Source: Orychophragmus violaceus
Taxonomy: Eukaryota; Streptophyta; Magnoliopsida; Brassicales; Brassicaceae
Direction: 5' to 3'
NCBI GenBank assembly: GCA_030180135.1
Contig: CM058237.1
Span: 44,289,126-44,353,125 of the forward strand
DNA: 64,000 nt
Positions 43,853 through 54,159 of the stretch are shown here, in pieces. The notes below the pieces were generated by a model, which saw only the letters and a list, made by a program, of their open reading frames with translations, made no database searches and was not told the origin of the DNA. The translations under genes and the position numbers were made by a program. Position 1 is the first letter of the stretch; each line of letters opens with the position of its first letter.

Positions 43853-45009
43853 TGATAGGGGTCTAGTTTTAATCCCTATTCTAACTGCAAGTGCACAGTG
43901 ATGTAGTTGTAGTACTTAGGGTATCGAATCCACAGAGACTCCGGTCAACGATAGATTTAGAACAGAAAAGATTAAACTAGGAGAAAGCAAATATGATTAG
44001 AAACTAAAAAGCAAAGCAAGAAAGTAAAGCAGGTGAGTTTGTAAGCAAGGAAACGAAGGCGTTAAGTCTAGGGAGTTCTCAGGAAATCAGGAACATAAAC
44101 TAATCAATCAATCAGGATCTAATTAAGAACTGTTCTAGAACTCAAACACAGATATAGAATTAACCAACTGTCGTTGCGAGAATTCTCTAAGTCTAAGTGC
44201 AGCAATCCAAATTCCTTTGCAATTACTAACAGATTAAACCAGCTTTAATTCCAAGTTCGATATGTTCACAATCTAATTAAACCAAATTCCTTTGCGAGTA
44301 ATTAAATTGCTCATCTAGGTTCTTTCTAGCTAATTAATCAATTGTCGTTGCATCAATCAACCTAACATCATAAATCTGGGTAGCTAATTCAGATTAAGCA
44401 GTAGGAACAATCCTAGATGAAGAACTAACATATATGAATCCCTACAGATTTATTAACCTATAATTCCATGAAATCCCTAATGAGAATCCCTAAGCTTAAC
44501 AGGTAATCTACTCAGACATGTTCATCGGAACAGAAAACATCATGAATAGAAAACCAAATATCATAAAATCGAATAAAGAACTGGGGTTCAAATCCTCTCT
44601 CTTTCGAGAGCCGTATCAGCCCCTAACTCTCTCTGAAAATAAAATAAGACTTAAGAAAAGCGTAGCCTAAACAAGTGGCTAAAAACCCTAATATATAGTC
44701 TAAAACACGTCTGGGGCCTTTTTGCAAGTCTGGAAAGTTTCTGGGCAAAAATTGTAATTTCTCTAAAATGCAGATTTTTGGGTGCAGAACTGCGTCTACC
44801 TACTGCGTCGACCACTGCAGAACTGCAACGACCGTTGCAAGGCGAAAACGCAGCCAATGAACTCTGTGAAGTCTCTAAATAGTGCAGAATTGCTCCAAAT
44901 GCTCCCAAAACGTCCAATTAGGCTCCAGATCTTCTTAAACCTGTAAAACACCTGAAAAGACTCCAAAACACATAGAAAGACTTGATAACAAAGACATATA
45001 CCATGGTTG
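43853..45009 (-). repeat. Ath-H 5' LTR, end truncated
   Basis: Matches 3920-5104 with about 2% difference by eye but stops after CATATACCATGGTT. About 28 terminal bases and the target duplication are missing at the junction with Ath-G integrase. A degenerate CGATCG doublet lies at 44808-44835. Confidence 0.85.
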
Positions 45010-45818
45010 TGGAAGCAATAGCTAGTCCAACCAATGATTCTTCGGTGGTTATTATGTTGTTTAAGACCATCATATTCCCTAGATTCGGAGTACCTCGGAT
45101 AGTAATTAGTGATGGAGGATCTCATTTTATTAATAAGGTCTTCGAGAAGCTGCTACAGAAGCATGGAGCTCATCACCGAGTTGCTACTCCTTATCACCCT
45201 CAGACTAGTGGGCAAGTCGAGGTCTCTAACAGATAGATCAAGGAGATCTTGGAGAAGACAGTTGGGAAGACAAGGAAGGATTGGGCAGCAAAGCTGTATG
45301 ATGCACTCTGGGCTTACCGGACTGCATTCAAGACACCACTTGGGACTACTCCATTTCATCTGCTGTATGGAAAAGCATGTTATCTGCCAGTAGAGCTTGA
45401 GCACAAAGCAGCATGGGCTGTGAAGCAGATGAATTTCGATCTTAAGTCTGCTGCAAAAAGGAGATTGGTGCAGCTTAATGACTTGGATGAGATTAGGCAT
45501 TTTTCTTATGAGAACTCAAAGCTGTACAAGGAGAGGACTAAAGCTTATCATGACAAGAATATTGTTTCTAAACAATTTGAGCCTAATGATCAGGTACTTT
45601 TGTATAACTCTTGTTTGCAATTGTTTCCAGTTAAGCTGAGATCAAGGTGGTCTGGTCCTTTCACGATTAAGGAGGTACACCCTCATGGAGCTGTTGTTCT
45701 AGTCAGCCAGGAAGGTAAGGAGTTTACTGTGAATGGACAGAGGGTGAAGCATTATTGGGCTAAGGCCGAGATTCCTAGAGGTCAGATTCTGCCTCTGGAT
45801 GATGCACCCTCTGCCTAA
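45010..45818 (+). pseudogene. Ath-G integrase, core part 2 and C-terminus
   Basis: It continues the frame of 3845-3919. The second catalytic Asp is in V-I-S-D-G-G-S-H-F (near 45110) and the catalytic Glu in S-G-Q-V-E-V-S-N (near 45217). A TAG at 45234-45236 follows immediately after S-N-R. The frame then runs open to 45818 with L-L-Y-G-K-A-C-Y-L-P-V-E-L-E-H-K-A and R-W-S-G-P-F-T-I, both hallmarks of Athila integrase. Besides the two insertions, the single stop is the only lesion seen. Confidence 0.9.
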
Positions 45819-47148
45819 TTCAGCTAAAACGTCAAGCTAATGACGTTAAAAGAGCGCTGAGTGGGAGGCAACCCACTGTTAGGTTCTTTTTTGTTTTCTT
45901 TTCATTTTGATTTGTTTTTTTTTATTTTCTGTTTTTGTGTGATCAAAGGCGTGAGAAACAGGCAGAATCGCACTGCATCGATCGACACACATAGTGCATC
46001 GGTCGACACAGTTGTGATTTACGGTTTGAAGATTCAATTGCGGTTCAGACACCGGTTATCTACTTAACCGTGGGCATAATCGCCTTGCATCTATCGACAC
46101 CATTGTGGCATCGATCGACGCAGGCCGACGACAGGTAAGTGTTCTGACCCTTCTCGGTTTGTTTCATTCCGATTTATTTTCTCACCAATCCTAAGTTTGA
46201 CACCACTGGGGATAGTGTGTTTCAAGTGTGGGGGGAGGTAGCTACTAAGGCACACTTTTTGTTTTCTTAGAGTCAATCAAAAATTTGTTTTATCGAGTCA
46301 AAACAGTTTAAGTAGGAAACAATGAATTTTTGAGAAGCCAACAACACTTGCAGGAACTTAAGTAACCATTGGGATGAGCTTGCATGATCAATCTATGACT
46401 ATTAGAAAACCCAATGCAGATCAGCCTACTGAGGACACCCATATCAATTCAGGTATTCAGAGGATCCTTTACTGACTTCACCCCTAATTTTGACTTAATT
46501 TTCTCACCTAAGGGCTTGGTATACCTTGAGTCGGACTCCTCTGTTAGTTCTGACACAGCTTGTAAACCTGTCCAAGTAAGGTTCCCTTCTCCCCTTCCTT
46601 AAAGTAAAGTAAAAAAAAAAAGAGAATAATAAACTGAGGATGAGCTAGTAGCTCCGAAGTGGTCGCGGGAGTGGTAGAGACCCTATTACCTCCTGTGCAT
46701 CCATGGAATGTGTCCAAAGTACACCCCATAACGGGAAGAGCACTGATAAAAAAAAATGATACCCAATGGGGAAAAATCAGTTGCTAAGGAAGGGAAAAGA
46801 GAAGAAAGGAACCAGAAAAAGATAGTATGGTGGTCTAGAGCTAACAGAGTAAGAGTCCATGTGCCCTTTGATCGATAATCCTTAGGTGAGACCGCACTTA
46901 AATGCTTATAGAAGTCAGTAGGGTGAATTTGAATGCTTTGAATTGATTATAGAGTTTACTCAGGACAGTTGCTAAGTGTGGGGGAAGTATATGTTGGTCT
47001 CGATGTCTTGCAGGTGAATTTTTTATGTGGCTTACTAAGGGTAATCTGAGTGTTGTTGCTTCTAAGATGAAAAGAGTTTCTGAATGTTTTCAAACCTCTT
47101 CACCATATTCTAGTTCTCAGTTTTGCTTGAGGGCAAGCAAAGGCTAAG
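45819..47148 (+). other. Ath-G 3' non-coding region
   Basis: It starts with the hairpin GTGGG-AGGCAA-CCCAC (45861-45876), then T-rich tracts and CGATCG doublets 45978/45999 and 46090/46111. A strong splice-donor-like CAG/GTAAGTG follows at 46133-46140. From about 46190 to 47140 it is homologous in reverse to the 3' regions of Ath-H and Ath-I. It lacks the ORF-1 gene that Ath-J has after the same signals. Confidence 0.75.
45978..46118. repeat. Two CGATCG doublets in Ath-G 3' region
   Basis: Octamers 45978/45999 and 46090/46111, both spaced 21 bp. Upstream flanks are AATCGCACTG and AATCGCCTTG. Confidence 0.9.
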
Positions 47149-47159
47149 TGTGGGGGAGT
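47149..47159 (+). promoter_or_regulatory. Ath-G polypurine tract
   Basis: TGTGGGGGAGT directly before the TGATATACC start of the LTR. The same tract, complemented, precedes the 3' LTRs of Ath-H and Ath-I. Confidence 0.85.
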
Positions 47160-48376
47160 TGATATACCATGGATTTTAGGGTTTTTAACCATGGTATATG
47201 TCTTATTTATCGAGTCTTTTATTATGTTTTGGAGTCTTTTAGGTATGTTTACAGGTCTAGGTACGTTTGGAGCGGATTTGGAGATTATGGCGCATTCTGG
47301 AGCTATTTGGAGCATTTGGCCGAGAGGAAGAGTTCATTGTCCAAAACAGAGATTTTCATCGATCGACACACCTCATGCATCGATCGACACACATGCGAAT
47401 CATACTTATTCTCGGCGGTTTAATGAAAGATTTAGAAATTGCACTTTGGCCCAGAAGTTTCTCATAATTACAAAGAAGCCCCATCCGTGATTAGATCATT
47501 ATATTAGGGTTTTGAGCCATTGTTTAGGCTACGCTTTACAGACGCTTACTTACGCTTTCATACTTTGAGCATAGAGATTTTAGAGCTTTTGGGGCTGATC
47601 TGAACCTGTATTGCTTCCTGCTTTTGGAGAAGATTTCGAACCCCTTTTATTCTTTACTCTCTATTTATGCAATTTATTCATTCATTGATTTGTGTTTCAT
47701 TGATCATGTCTGAGTAGATTCATAGTTAGGTTTAGGGATTCTCTTTAAGATTTTCATGACATGTTAGATTAATTCATCAGTTTAGGATTCATAACTTATT
47801 GTTCTTCAACCTGAATTGTGCTTAATACTAGTTTCTAACCTGATCACTTAGAATCTAGACTTTAGGTTATTAAATTGACACGAAAGTGTAATTTAGAATC
47901 TGAACTATTTAGGTTGAACAATTTAATTATCCGCAAAGAAATTTGGTTTAATTGAATTGTGAACAAATCAAACTTGCACTTAAGGCTAGTTTAATCTGTT
48001 AGGAATTGCAAAGAAATTTGGGTTTCTGCTATTAGACTTAGAGAATTCTCGCAACGAAAGTTGGTTAATTCTATATCTGTGTTTGAATTCTATAACCGAA
48101 CTTAATTTGATCCTGACTGATAGTTAATCTACTTGTCTGATTTTCTGAGAATTCCCTAGACTTGACGCCTTTAGTACTTGCTTACAAAACCATTTCTGCT
48201 ATTGATTTACTTTCTGCTTTGCTATTTAGTTTCTCATTAATTCACCTAGCTTAATTTGACAATTCTATAATCTATCGTAAGGTCTAGAGTCTCTGTGGAT
48301 TTCGATACCCTATATACTACTGTCACGTATGTGCACTTGCAGTGTAGATCTAGGGATTAAAACTCTGATCGTATCA
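47160..48376 (+). repeat. Ath-G 3' LTR (1217 bp)
   Basis: TGATATACC to CGTATCA, homologous in reverse to the Ath-H and Ath-I LTRs but clearly more divergent. Inverted repeat ATATACCATGG / CCATGGTATAT at 47162-47172 and 47189-47199, again with a 16-nt loop. CGATCG doublet at 47359/47380. After 48376 the sequence is that of the Tat antisense gene. Confidence 0.85.
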
Positions 48377-48383
48377 TCTCCTA

Positions 48384-50188
48384 ATGTCATCGTCGCGAGA
48401 TCGCCATTTCTCAGCTCTCTGCTGTCGCGGTTCGCCATATGGTGGGTCTTCTTGCACTGGGAGCTGAAGCCGACATAACGATTTCTGTCAGTATCTTTGA
48501 AGAGATGACTTCCATCAATCCCATGACAAAAACCAGTCCAGGGTGTTTTGCGGTTAAGGCGAAAAGGGGTCATCGTGTAGTGATGGATGCGCCGAACAAG
48601 ATCAACAACTGGCAGAGATATTACTTTTATGACGAGATGACTTCCTTGGTCGTACCCGACGAACATAAGGAACTCATCAGATCGTCTTGGAATACGAAAT
48701 TTGGTAGACGTCGTTCTAAACTTTTCGTTAGTCAACGTGAGTGATTTACTTAATTTTTTGTTATGTTGTTGCAGTGCATCATCCATTCCTCAAGCCGTAT
48801 CCGGATAACTTCTTTCCGATTCTCGAGAAAATCCAAGCCCTCGGCCTTCACAAGTGGTCAGATCTTACTTGGGAGCGTATAAACAACTCTCTCCCTCGAA
48901 TTTCCAAAGGTATTTCGTTTACCGGTTTGTGAAAGTCGACGCCTTCTCACATTCTGATTTTGGATCTTCCCTTTTCTTTCCAGTTAAGTGGAACACTAAA
49001 GCAAAGGTCACTCCTGAACAACTATTGAAGCCGAAGAAGATGGGAAAAGTGAAAATATTTTCATAGGTTGACTACTCGCAGAGGATCTCGTCTAATCCTC
49101 CTCTTTCTGGCGAGCCTTCAAAGGAGAAAAACGTGGTTCTGCCCTCCCAAGAGGGGACGATGATTACTGCCGGCGAGAAGTCGGCTGCTTCTCAGGCCGT
49201 TGTAACGGTCACACCGAACATGGCGGATCTGGCCGAAAAGGTCCCACCTAAGGCTCAATCCAGGAAGAGGGTGGCTGAAGACAAGTCGGGTCTGGAGAAA
49301 CTGGCAAAGAAGGCTGTTGTGGCAAGTAAGCCTATCAAAGATGGCTCTGCTAATAAGACGTCTGTAGATAAGCCTGGGAAGACTAAGAATACGTGGAAGC
49401 GGTTTTACCAAGAGACCGAAGATGTCGTCGATGCTTCGGGTAACAAGAAGTCTTTCGTCTCCCGCAAGGAGATTGTCCTGGTCCGCCCTCGTGGTCCTCC
49501 AAAAGACGGAGATACACGGCCTTCGATCCACAACTTTGCTTATCAGTATGAAAGCGAAGTTCCGCTTATTGATAACCCGCGAGCGTGTTTTTGACATGTT
49601 GACTTGTGTACGGGGAAACGAGGCAGATTGGCCGGTTTTGCAAGAGCTCCCCCATTCTGATGCCATCCTCAAGTTGAAGAAGGCTGAGGCAACGGGTCTC
49701 TTTTGAGGAATTCCATCCGTTATAATATCGTTTTAACGAAATCTTTGTTTTTTGTTTTTTAGATGATTGCGGCGTCAAACCGTGTGGCCCCTGAGAGCTC
49801 TTGGAGTGCTCAGAAGATGGCTGACGTGGTTGTCAAGCGGGACGAGCTCCTCAAGAAGGTAAAAGAGGAGAAGGAGGCTCTCGAAGCGAGCAATTTGAGC
49901 TTAAGGATAATCTTCATGATGTGGAGGAAAAGCTAAGTCTCGCCGAAGAGAAGTCGAAAGCCGATCTTCTCAAGTTTCAATCGGAGAAGAAGAGCCAACG
50001 GAAATTTTGTGCCGACTTGGTTCGGAAAGAGAGAGATCGAGTTGAAGCCGCGGTTAGGGCGAAGTCGCAAACTCACTTTGATCTCTTCCAGCGTTACGTG
50101 AAGGATCAGGAGGCTGCTACCGCCTTGCAGGTTGAGCAAGGCCAAATTTCCGGTCTTAAGAAGTGTTTGGTGAAGCTTAGCGGGGAAG
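48384..50188 (+). pseudogene. Antisense gene of Tat element, exons before Ath-I
   Basis: A + strand coding series opposite in orientation to pol. The first exon, from about 48439, includes G-H-R-V-V-M-D-A-P-N-K-I-N-N-W-Q-R-Y-Y-F-Y, typical of the plant gypsy-type transposon (Transposase_28) family by recollection. GT-AG breaks at 48737-48774 (38 nt, unusually short) and 48910-48983 (74 nt, with a TTTTCTTTCCAG acceptor) restore frame exactly. Another acceptor, TTTTTTAG, is at 49755-49762. It then becomes a charged coiled-coil (E-E-K-L-S-L-A-E-E-K-S-K-A-D). Lesions: TAG at 49064, a frameshift near 49590 and a one-base loss near 49892. Ath-I interrupts the coiled coil at 50188. Confidence 0.7.
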
Positions 50189-51367
50189 TGATAGGTCTAG
50201 TTTTAACCCTATTCTAACTGCAAGTGCACAGTGATGTAGTTGTAGTACTTAGGGTATCGAATCCACAGGGACTCTGGTCAACGATAGATAAGAACAGAAA
50301 AGATTAAACTAGGAGAAAGCAAAGGTGATTAAACTAAAAGCAGAGCAGAAAAGTAAATCAGTAGCAGGAGTTTGTTTGTGAGCAAGGAAGCGAAGCGTTG
50401 GGTTTGAGGAGTTCTCAGGAAATCAGGAACGCAAGCAATCAATCAGTCTAGATCTAATCAATAACTGTTCTAGAACTCAAAACACGGATATAGAATTAAC
50501 CAAATTCCTTTGCGATAATTCTCTAAGTCTAAGTGCAGCAAACCAAACTTTCGTTTGCGAGAACTAACAGATTAAACTAGCATTAATTCCAAGTTTGATA
50601 TGTTCACAATTATCCTAAACCAAACTTTCGTTTGCGAATAGTTTAATTGCTTATCTAAGTTCTTTCTAGTTAAATTAATCAACTTCCGCTGAATTAATCA
50701 ACCTAACATCATAACTCTGATTAGCTACTTCAGATTTAGCATTAAGAACAACTTAGATAAAGAACTAGCAGATATAAATCTCTACAGATTGATTTAAACT
50801 ATAATTCTCTGAAATCCCTAATGAGAATCCTTCAACCTAACAGGTAAACTACTCAGACATGTTCATCGAAACAAAAACATCTTAAGTAGAAAACCAAATA
50901 TCATAAAACAGAATAATCAACAGGGGTTCGAAATCCTCTCTCTTTCGAGAGCAAGATCAGCCCCTAAGGCTCTCTGGAAATAAAATAAGACTTAAAAGTA
51001 AAGCGTAGCCTAAACAATGGCTTAAAACCCCTTATATAATAGCTAAAACACGTTTTGGGCTTCTGTGTAAATATCTGGGCTTTTTCTGCAAAATCAGCAT
51101 TCTTCATTAAATCGGCGAGTCTGGTCCATTCGCATATGCAACGATCGATGCAGGTGTGCAACGATCGACGCAATCTCCAAAACTGGACAGTGAACTCTGT
51201 CTCTCGGACCAAATCTCCAAAATACACCAAACAGCTCCAAAATCTCCACTTCTGCTCCAAATGTGTCTAAACCTGTAAACATACTAAAAAGACTCCAAAA
51301 CATAACATAAGACTCGATAAATAAGGCATATACCATGGTTAAAACCGGTAAAATCCATGGTATATCA
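50189..51367 (-). repeat. Ath-I 3' LTR (1179 bp)
   Basis: It carries a doublet with GCAACGATCGATGCA-type motifs (octamers 51141/51161, spacing 20). The ATATACCATGG / CCATGGTATAT inverted repeat lies at 51328-51338 and 51355-51365. Confidence 0.94.
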
Positions 51368-51379
51368 ACTCCCCCACAC
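51368..51379 (-). promoter_or_regulatory. Ath-I polypurine tract
   Basis: The minus-strand GTGTGGGGGAGT is directly adjacent to the LTR. Confidence 0.85.
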
Positions 51380-52703
51380 TTAGCTCTTGCTTGTCCTCAA
51401 GCAAGTAAAGAACCAAAGTATAAGCGAAGAGGTTTGAAAACACAGACACTCATTTCGTCCTAGGAACTTTCACAATCACATTCACTTAGTAAGCCACTGA
51501 AAACTTCCCTACAGAACTCAAGACCACAATATACTTCCCCCATACTTAGCAACTGTCCTAAGTAAACTCCACAATCACATTCAAGCATTCAAATTCACCC
51601 TACTGACTTCTGCAAGTATTTAAGTGCGGTCTCACCTAAGGAGTATCGATCAAAGGGCACATGGATTCTTACCTTATCAGCTCTAGACCACCATACTATC
51701 TTTCTCTAGTCCCTTTCTTCTCTTTCCCTTCTTTAACAACTGATTTTTCCCCACTGGGTATCATTTTTTTTTTTTTATCAGTGTTCTTCCCGTTATGGGG
51801 TGTACTTTGGACACATTCCATGGATCACATGAGAGAAAATAGTGTTTGCTACCCTTCCCATGACCACTTCGGAGTTACTAACTCATCCTCAGTTTATTAT
51901 TATTATTTTTTTTTTACTTTATAGAAGGGGAGAAGGGAACTAAATAGGATAGGTTGACAGGCTGTGTCAGAACTAACAAGGGAATCCGACACAAAGTATA
52001 CCAAGCCCTTAGGTGAGAAATCTAAGTCAGTATTAAATTGAAGTCAGTAAAAGGATCCTCTGATACCTGAAGTGATGTGGGTGTCCTCAGTAGGCTGATC
52101 TGTGTCTGGGTTTTCTAACAGTCATAGAGGCTCTGCAAGTCTGTCCAATGGTCACTTAGTTCCTGTTCAAGCAAAAAGTTTCCTCGAAAAATCATAGTTT
52201 CATACAAATTTTGACTCAATAAAACAAATTTTGAAAAACTAAGAAAACAAAAGCGTGCGTCAGTAGCTTCCTCCCCCACACTTAAACTACACTGTCCCCA
52301 GTGTAATCGAAGCATGAGCTCGGTGAAAGAATAATCAAATTGAAGAACAAACCGAAAAGTTGCAGAATACTTATCTGTCGTCGCCCTGCGTCGATCGATG
52401 CCACAAGGGTGTCGATCGATGCAAGGCGATTATCGCTCGCGGTTATGTAGATAACCAATGTCTGAACCGCAATCAATTCGTTAAACCGTAAATCGCGACT
52501 GCATCGACCGATGCACAATGTGTGTCGATCGATGCAATGCGATTATTCCTGTTTCCCTCAGCTCTGAACACACTTAAACAGAAAAATTAAAAATACCAAA
52601 TCAAAACGAATGGAAAAAAAAACAAAAACGAACCTAACAGTGGGTTGCCTCCCACTCAGCGCTTGTTTTTAGTCATTAGCTTGACTATTGGAAGAGATTT
52701 GAT
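51380..52703 (-). other. Ath-I 3' non-coding region
   Basis: Homologous to 5117-6296 of Ath-H and to the Ath-G 3' region. CGATCG doublets 52391/52412 and 52504/52525, both 21 bp apart. Hairpin GTGGG/CCCAC at 52640-52655. Frames seen here are not shared by the relatives and are not called. Confidence 0.75.
52391..52532. repeat. Two CGATCG doublets in Ath-I 3' region
   Basis: Octamers 52391/52412 and 52504/52525. The first is bracketed by TCGCCC and AGGCGA and folds back with only a few mismatches. Same order and flanks as in Ath-H. Confidence 0.9.
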
Positions 52704-53987
52704 TCAAGGCGGTTTCAACAGAGACTTTGAATGTCTCTGTGAATATCTCTTCATCCAAGGAGGTGTATAGGCATTATGATCATGAGGCTTTCCAAGGAAT
52801 GAGAAATCAGAATCAGGGCGGGAGCGAAGCTTGGGCGGTCTACTGCGTTTTCCTGCATTCAAAACAATATGATCAGAAGGTTTAAGCTTAGATGATTTGT
52901 TCCTTACCTTTGATGCAGATCTGATGTTTGGGGCTTTCTGCTTATGAGCAGTTGCAGGTACTGAAGATGTTAGAGCAGGTTTAAGAGGAACTGCCATCTT
53001 CTTCTTTCCACTATCAGATACTGTAGTTCCACCAATCTGAACTTCTTCTTCCAGATGACCATCAGTGGAGATCATCTTCTTTGCATGAACTCGCGAAGCT
53101 TCAACTGGTGGTGTTTTATTCACCTTCTTATCTATCACTTTCATGTAGTTAGCCACTTCTAGCTCTTGTCTGGAAGGTTTAGGAACCTTAGGATATGGCA
53201 CCGGGGGCTTGTAAGCTTGTTCTGGTACTGTTGCAGGTTTCTGGACATGTGTGCGTTCTGTGTCGATCGTTGCATAATGTGTGTCGATCGATGCAAGGCG
53301 ATTCTGTTTCTCGAAAGAACTCGAAATTGCCGTCAGAATGGCGTGTCGATCGTCACTAAGGGGGTGTCGATCGATGCATGTATCAGGCAGACAATATTCA
53401 TCCAGAAAATCCGAGATTATGCTCTCTTCTTCACCTAGCAACTCAATCTCATCCCTTATGTTCACAGCATTGATGTGCAGCTTCCGTTCAGCTCTCTTAG
53501 CTTCATTTTGCCTCTCTATCGCTGCATCCAGCTCCTCCATATGTGTGCTCAAAGATTCAAGCTTCTCATTCAAATCTTCATACAAAGCATCCATCTTTAA
53601 GTTGAAGGACCTATAAATCTGTTGTTGTCTCTCAAGGTACTGCTCTATCATGATTTCCATTCTGCTCTCATGAGCTGTAGGAGCAGGCGGTACTTGGTAA
53701 GAAGAAACGCTACAACTCCTTGAGAAGGCATTGCCCTGTTGCTGGAAAGGTCCCTGAAAAGCAGATTCCTGACTGTAGAATTCATTCCCTCCAACGTAGT
53801 TGATAGCTTCTTGCCCATACTTTTCAAGTACAAGACTATGCAGAGACTCTACTTTGCTCTTTAACCAAGTTATCTGCGAGTTGTCAATCCCTGGATTGAA
53901 GAAATCATACATCTTCCTTACGATATGTGTCGATCGATGCAGGAGAAGCGTCGATCGATGCAAGCGCGATGATGTGACGATCGACAC
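52704..53987 (-). CDS. Ath-I gag-like protein (427 aa)
   Basis: The only gene of Ath-I, fully open. A predicted coiled coil spans about residues 110-170 (charged, with E-K-L-E-S-L-S-T-H-M-E-E-L). Then follow an acidic segment E-L-L-G-E-E-E-S-I, the motif V-P-Y-P-K-V-P-K-P-S-R-Q-E-L-E-V-A-N-Y near 270, and a basic Pro-rich tail ending R-Y-S-Q-R-H-S-K-S-L-L-K-P-P. It resembles the C-terminal half of an Athila Gag; I do not see the usual N-terminal gag domain or a CCHC knuckle. Three doublets are translated in frame as 7-residue repeats (H-R-S-T twice near 10-20, I-D-R-H/D-D-R-H near 205-214, S-I-D-T/T-I-D-T near 233-243). The ATG at 53987 is the first in frame; a later start is possible. Confidence 0.8.
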   Translation of the reverse strand: MSIVTSSRLHRSTLLLHRSTHIVRKMYDFFNPGIDNSQITWLKSKVESLHSLVLEKYGQEAINYVGGNEFYSQESAFQGPFQQQGNAFSRSCSVSSYQVPPAPTAHESRMEIMIEQYLERQQQIYRSFNLKMDALYEDLNEKLESLSTHMEELDAAIERQNEAKRAERKLHINAVNIRDEIELLGEEESIISDFLDEYCLPDTCIDRHPLSDDRHAILTAISSSFEKQNRLASIDTHYATIDTERTHVQKPATVPEQAYKPPVPYPKVPKPSRQELEVANYMKVIDKKVNKTPPVEASRVHAKKMISTDGHLEEEVQIGGTTVSDSGKKKMAVPLKPALTSSVPATAHKQKAPNIRSASKVRNKSSKLKPSDHIVLNAGKRSRPPKLRSRPDSDFSFLGKPHDHNAYTPPWMKRYSQRHSKSLLKPP

Positions 53988-54006
53988 ACAGGACCGTGTC
54001 GATCGT
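53263..54006. repeat. Four CGATCG doublets in Ath-I gag and leader
   Basis: Octamers 53263/53284, 53346/53367, 53930/53951 (all 21 bp) and 53977/53999 (22 bp). The first three lie within the gag coding region; the last straddles its start. The region ends GGGCGATTACAGG as in Ath-H (43705). Confidence 0.9.
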
Positions 54007-54135
54007 TGCAGGGCGATTACAGGCGTACCTGAAACGCAAGAACAGAAAAAGAAAAAAAATTAGTAGCAAAAATTAAAAAAAAACGAAAATCCTAGTCTAA
54101 ACCCTAAGTTCAAATCTATCGAGAACTCAAAAGAG

Positions 54136-54153
54136 TCCCCGGCAACGGCGCCA
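54136..54153 (-). promoter_or_regulatory. Ath-I primer binding site (tRNA-Asp type)
   Basis: Minus-strand TGGCGCCGTTGCCGGGGA six bases inside the 5' LTR. Confidence 0.92.
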
Positions 54154-54159
54154 AAAACT

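Larger units (their letters stand above)
3920..45009 (-). mobile_element. Ath-H, gag-only Athila derivative, interrupted by Cop-D
   Basis: A minus-strand element with LTRs at 3920-5104 and 43853-45009. Its tRNA-Asp primer site is at 43829-43846 and its polypurine tract at 5105-5116. The internal region is 5105-6296 plus 42129-43852, only about 2.9 kb once the inserted Cop-D is removed. It encodes a decayed gag-like protein and no pol. Sequence and layout match the intact relative Ath-I. The right LTR lacks about its last 28 bp together with the target duplication, a small deletion at the junction. Confidence 0.85.
3845..48376 (+). mobile_element. Ath-G, Athila-like Ty3/gypsy element, interrupted
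   Basis: The + strand element whose surviving parts in this window are 3845-3919 and 45010-48376. The two parts join into one integrase reading frame once the inserted Ath-H is ignored. Its 5' half lies left of the window, beyond Cop-F. After integrase come a non-coding 3' region, a polypurine tract and a 3' LTR ending at 48376, where Tat-type sequence resumes. The LTR (TGATATACC to GTATCA) and 3' region are homologous to those of Ath-H and Ath-I. Confidence 0.8.
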
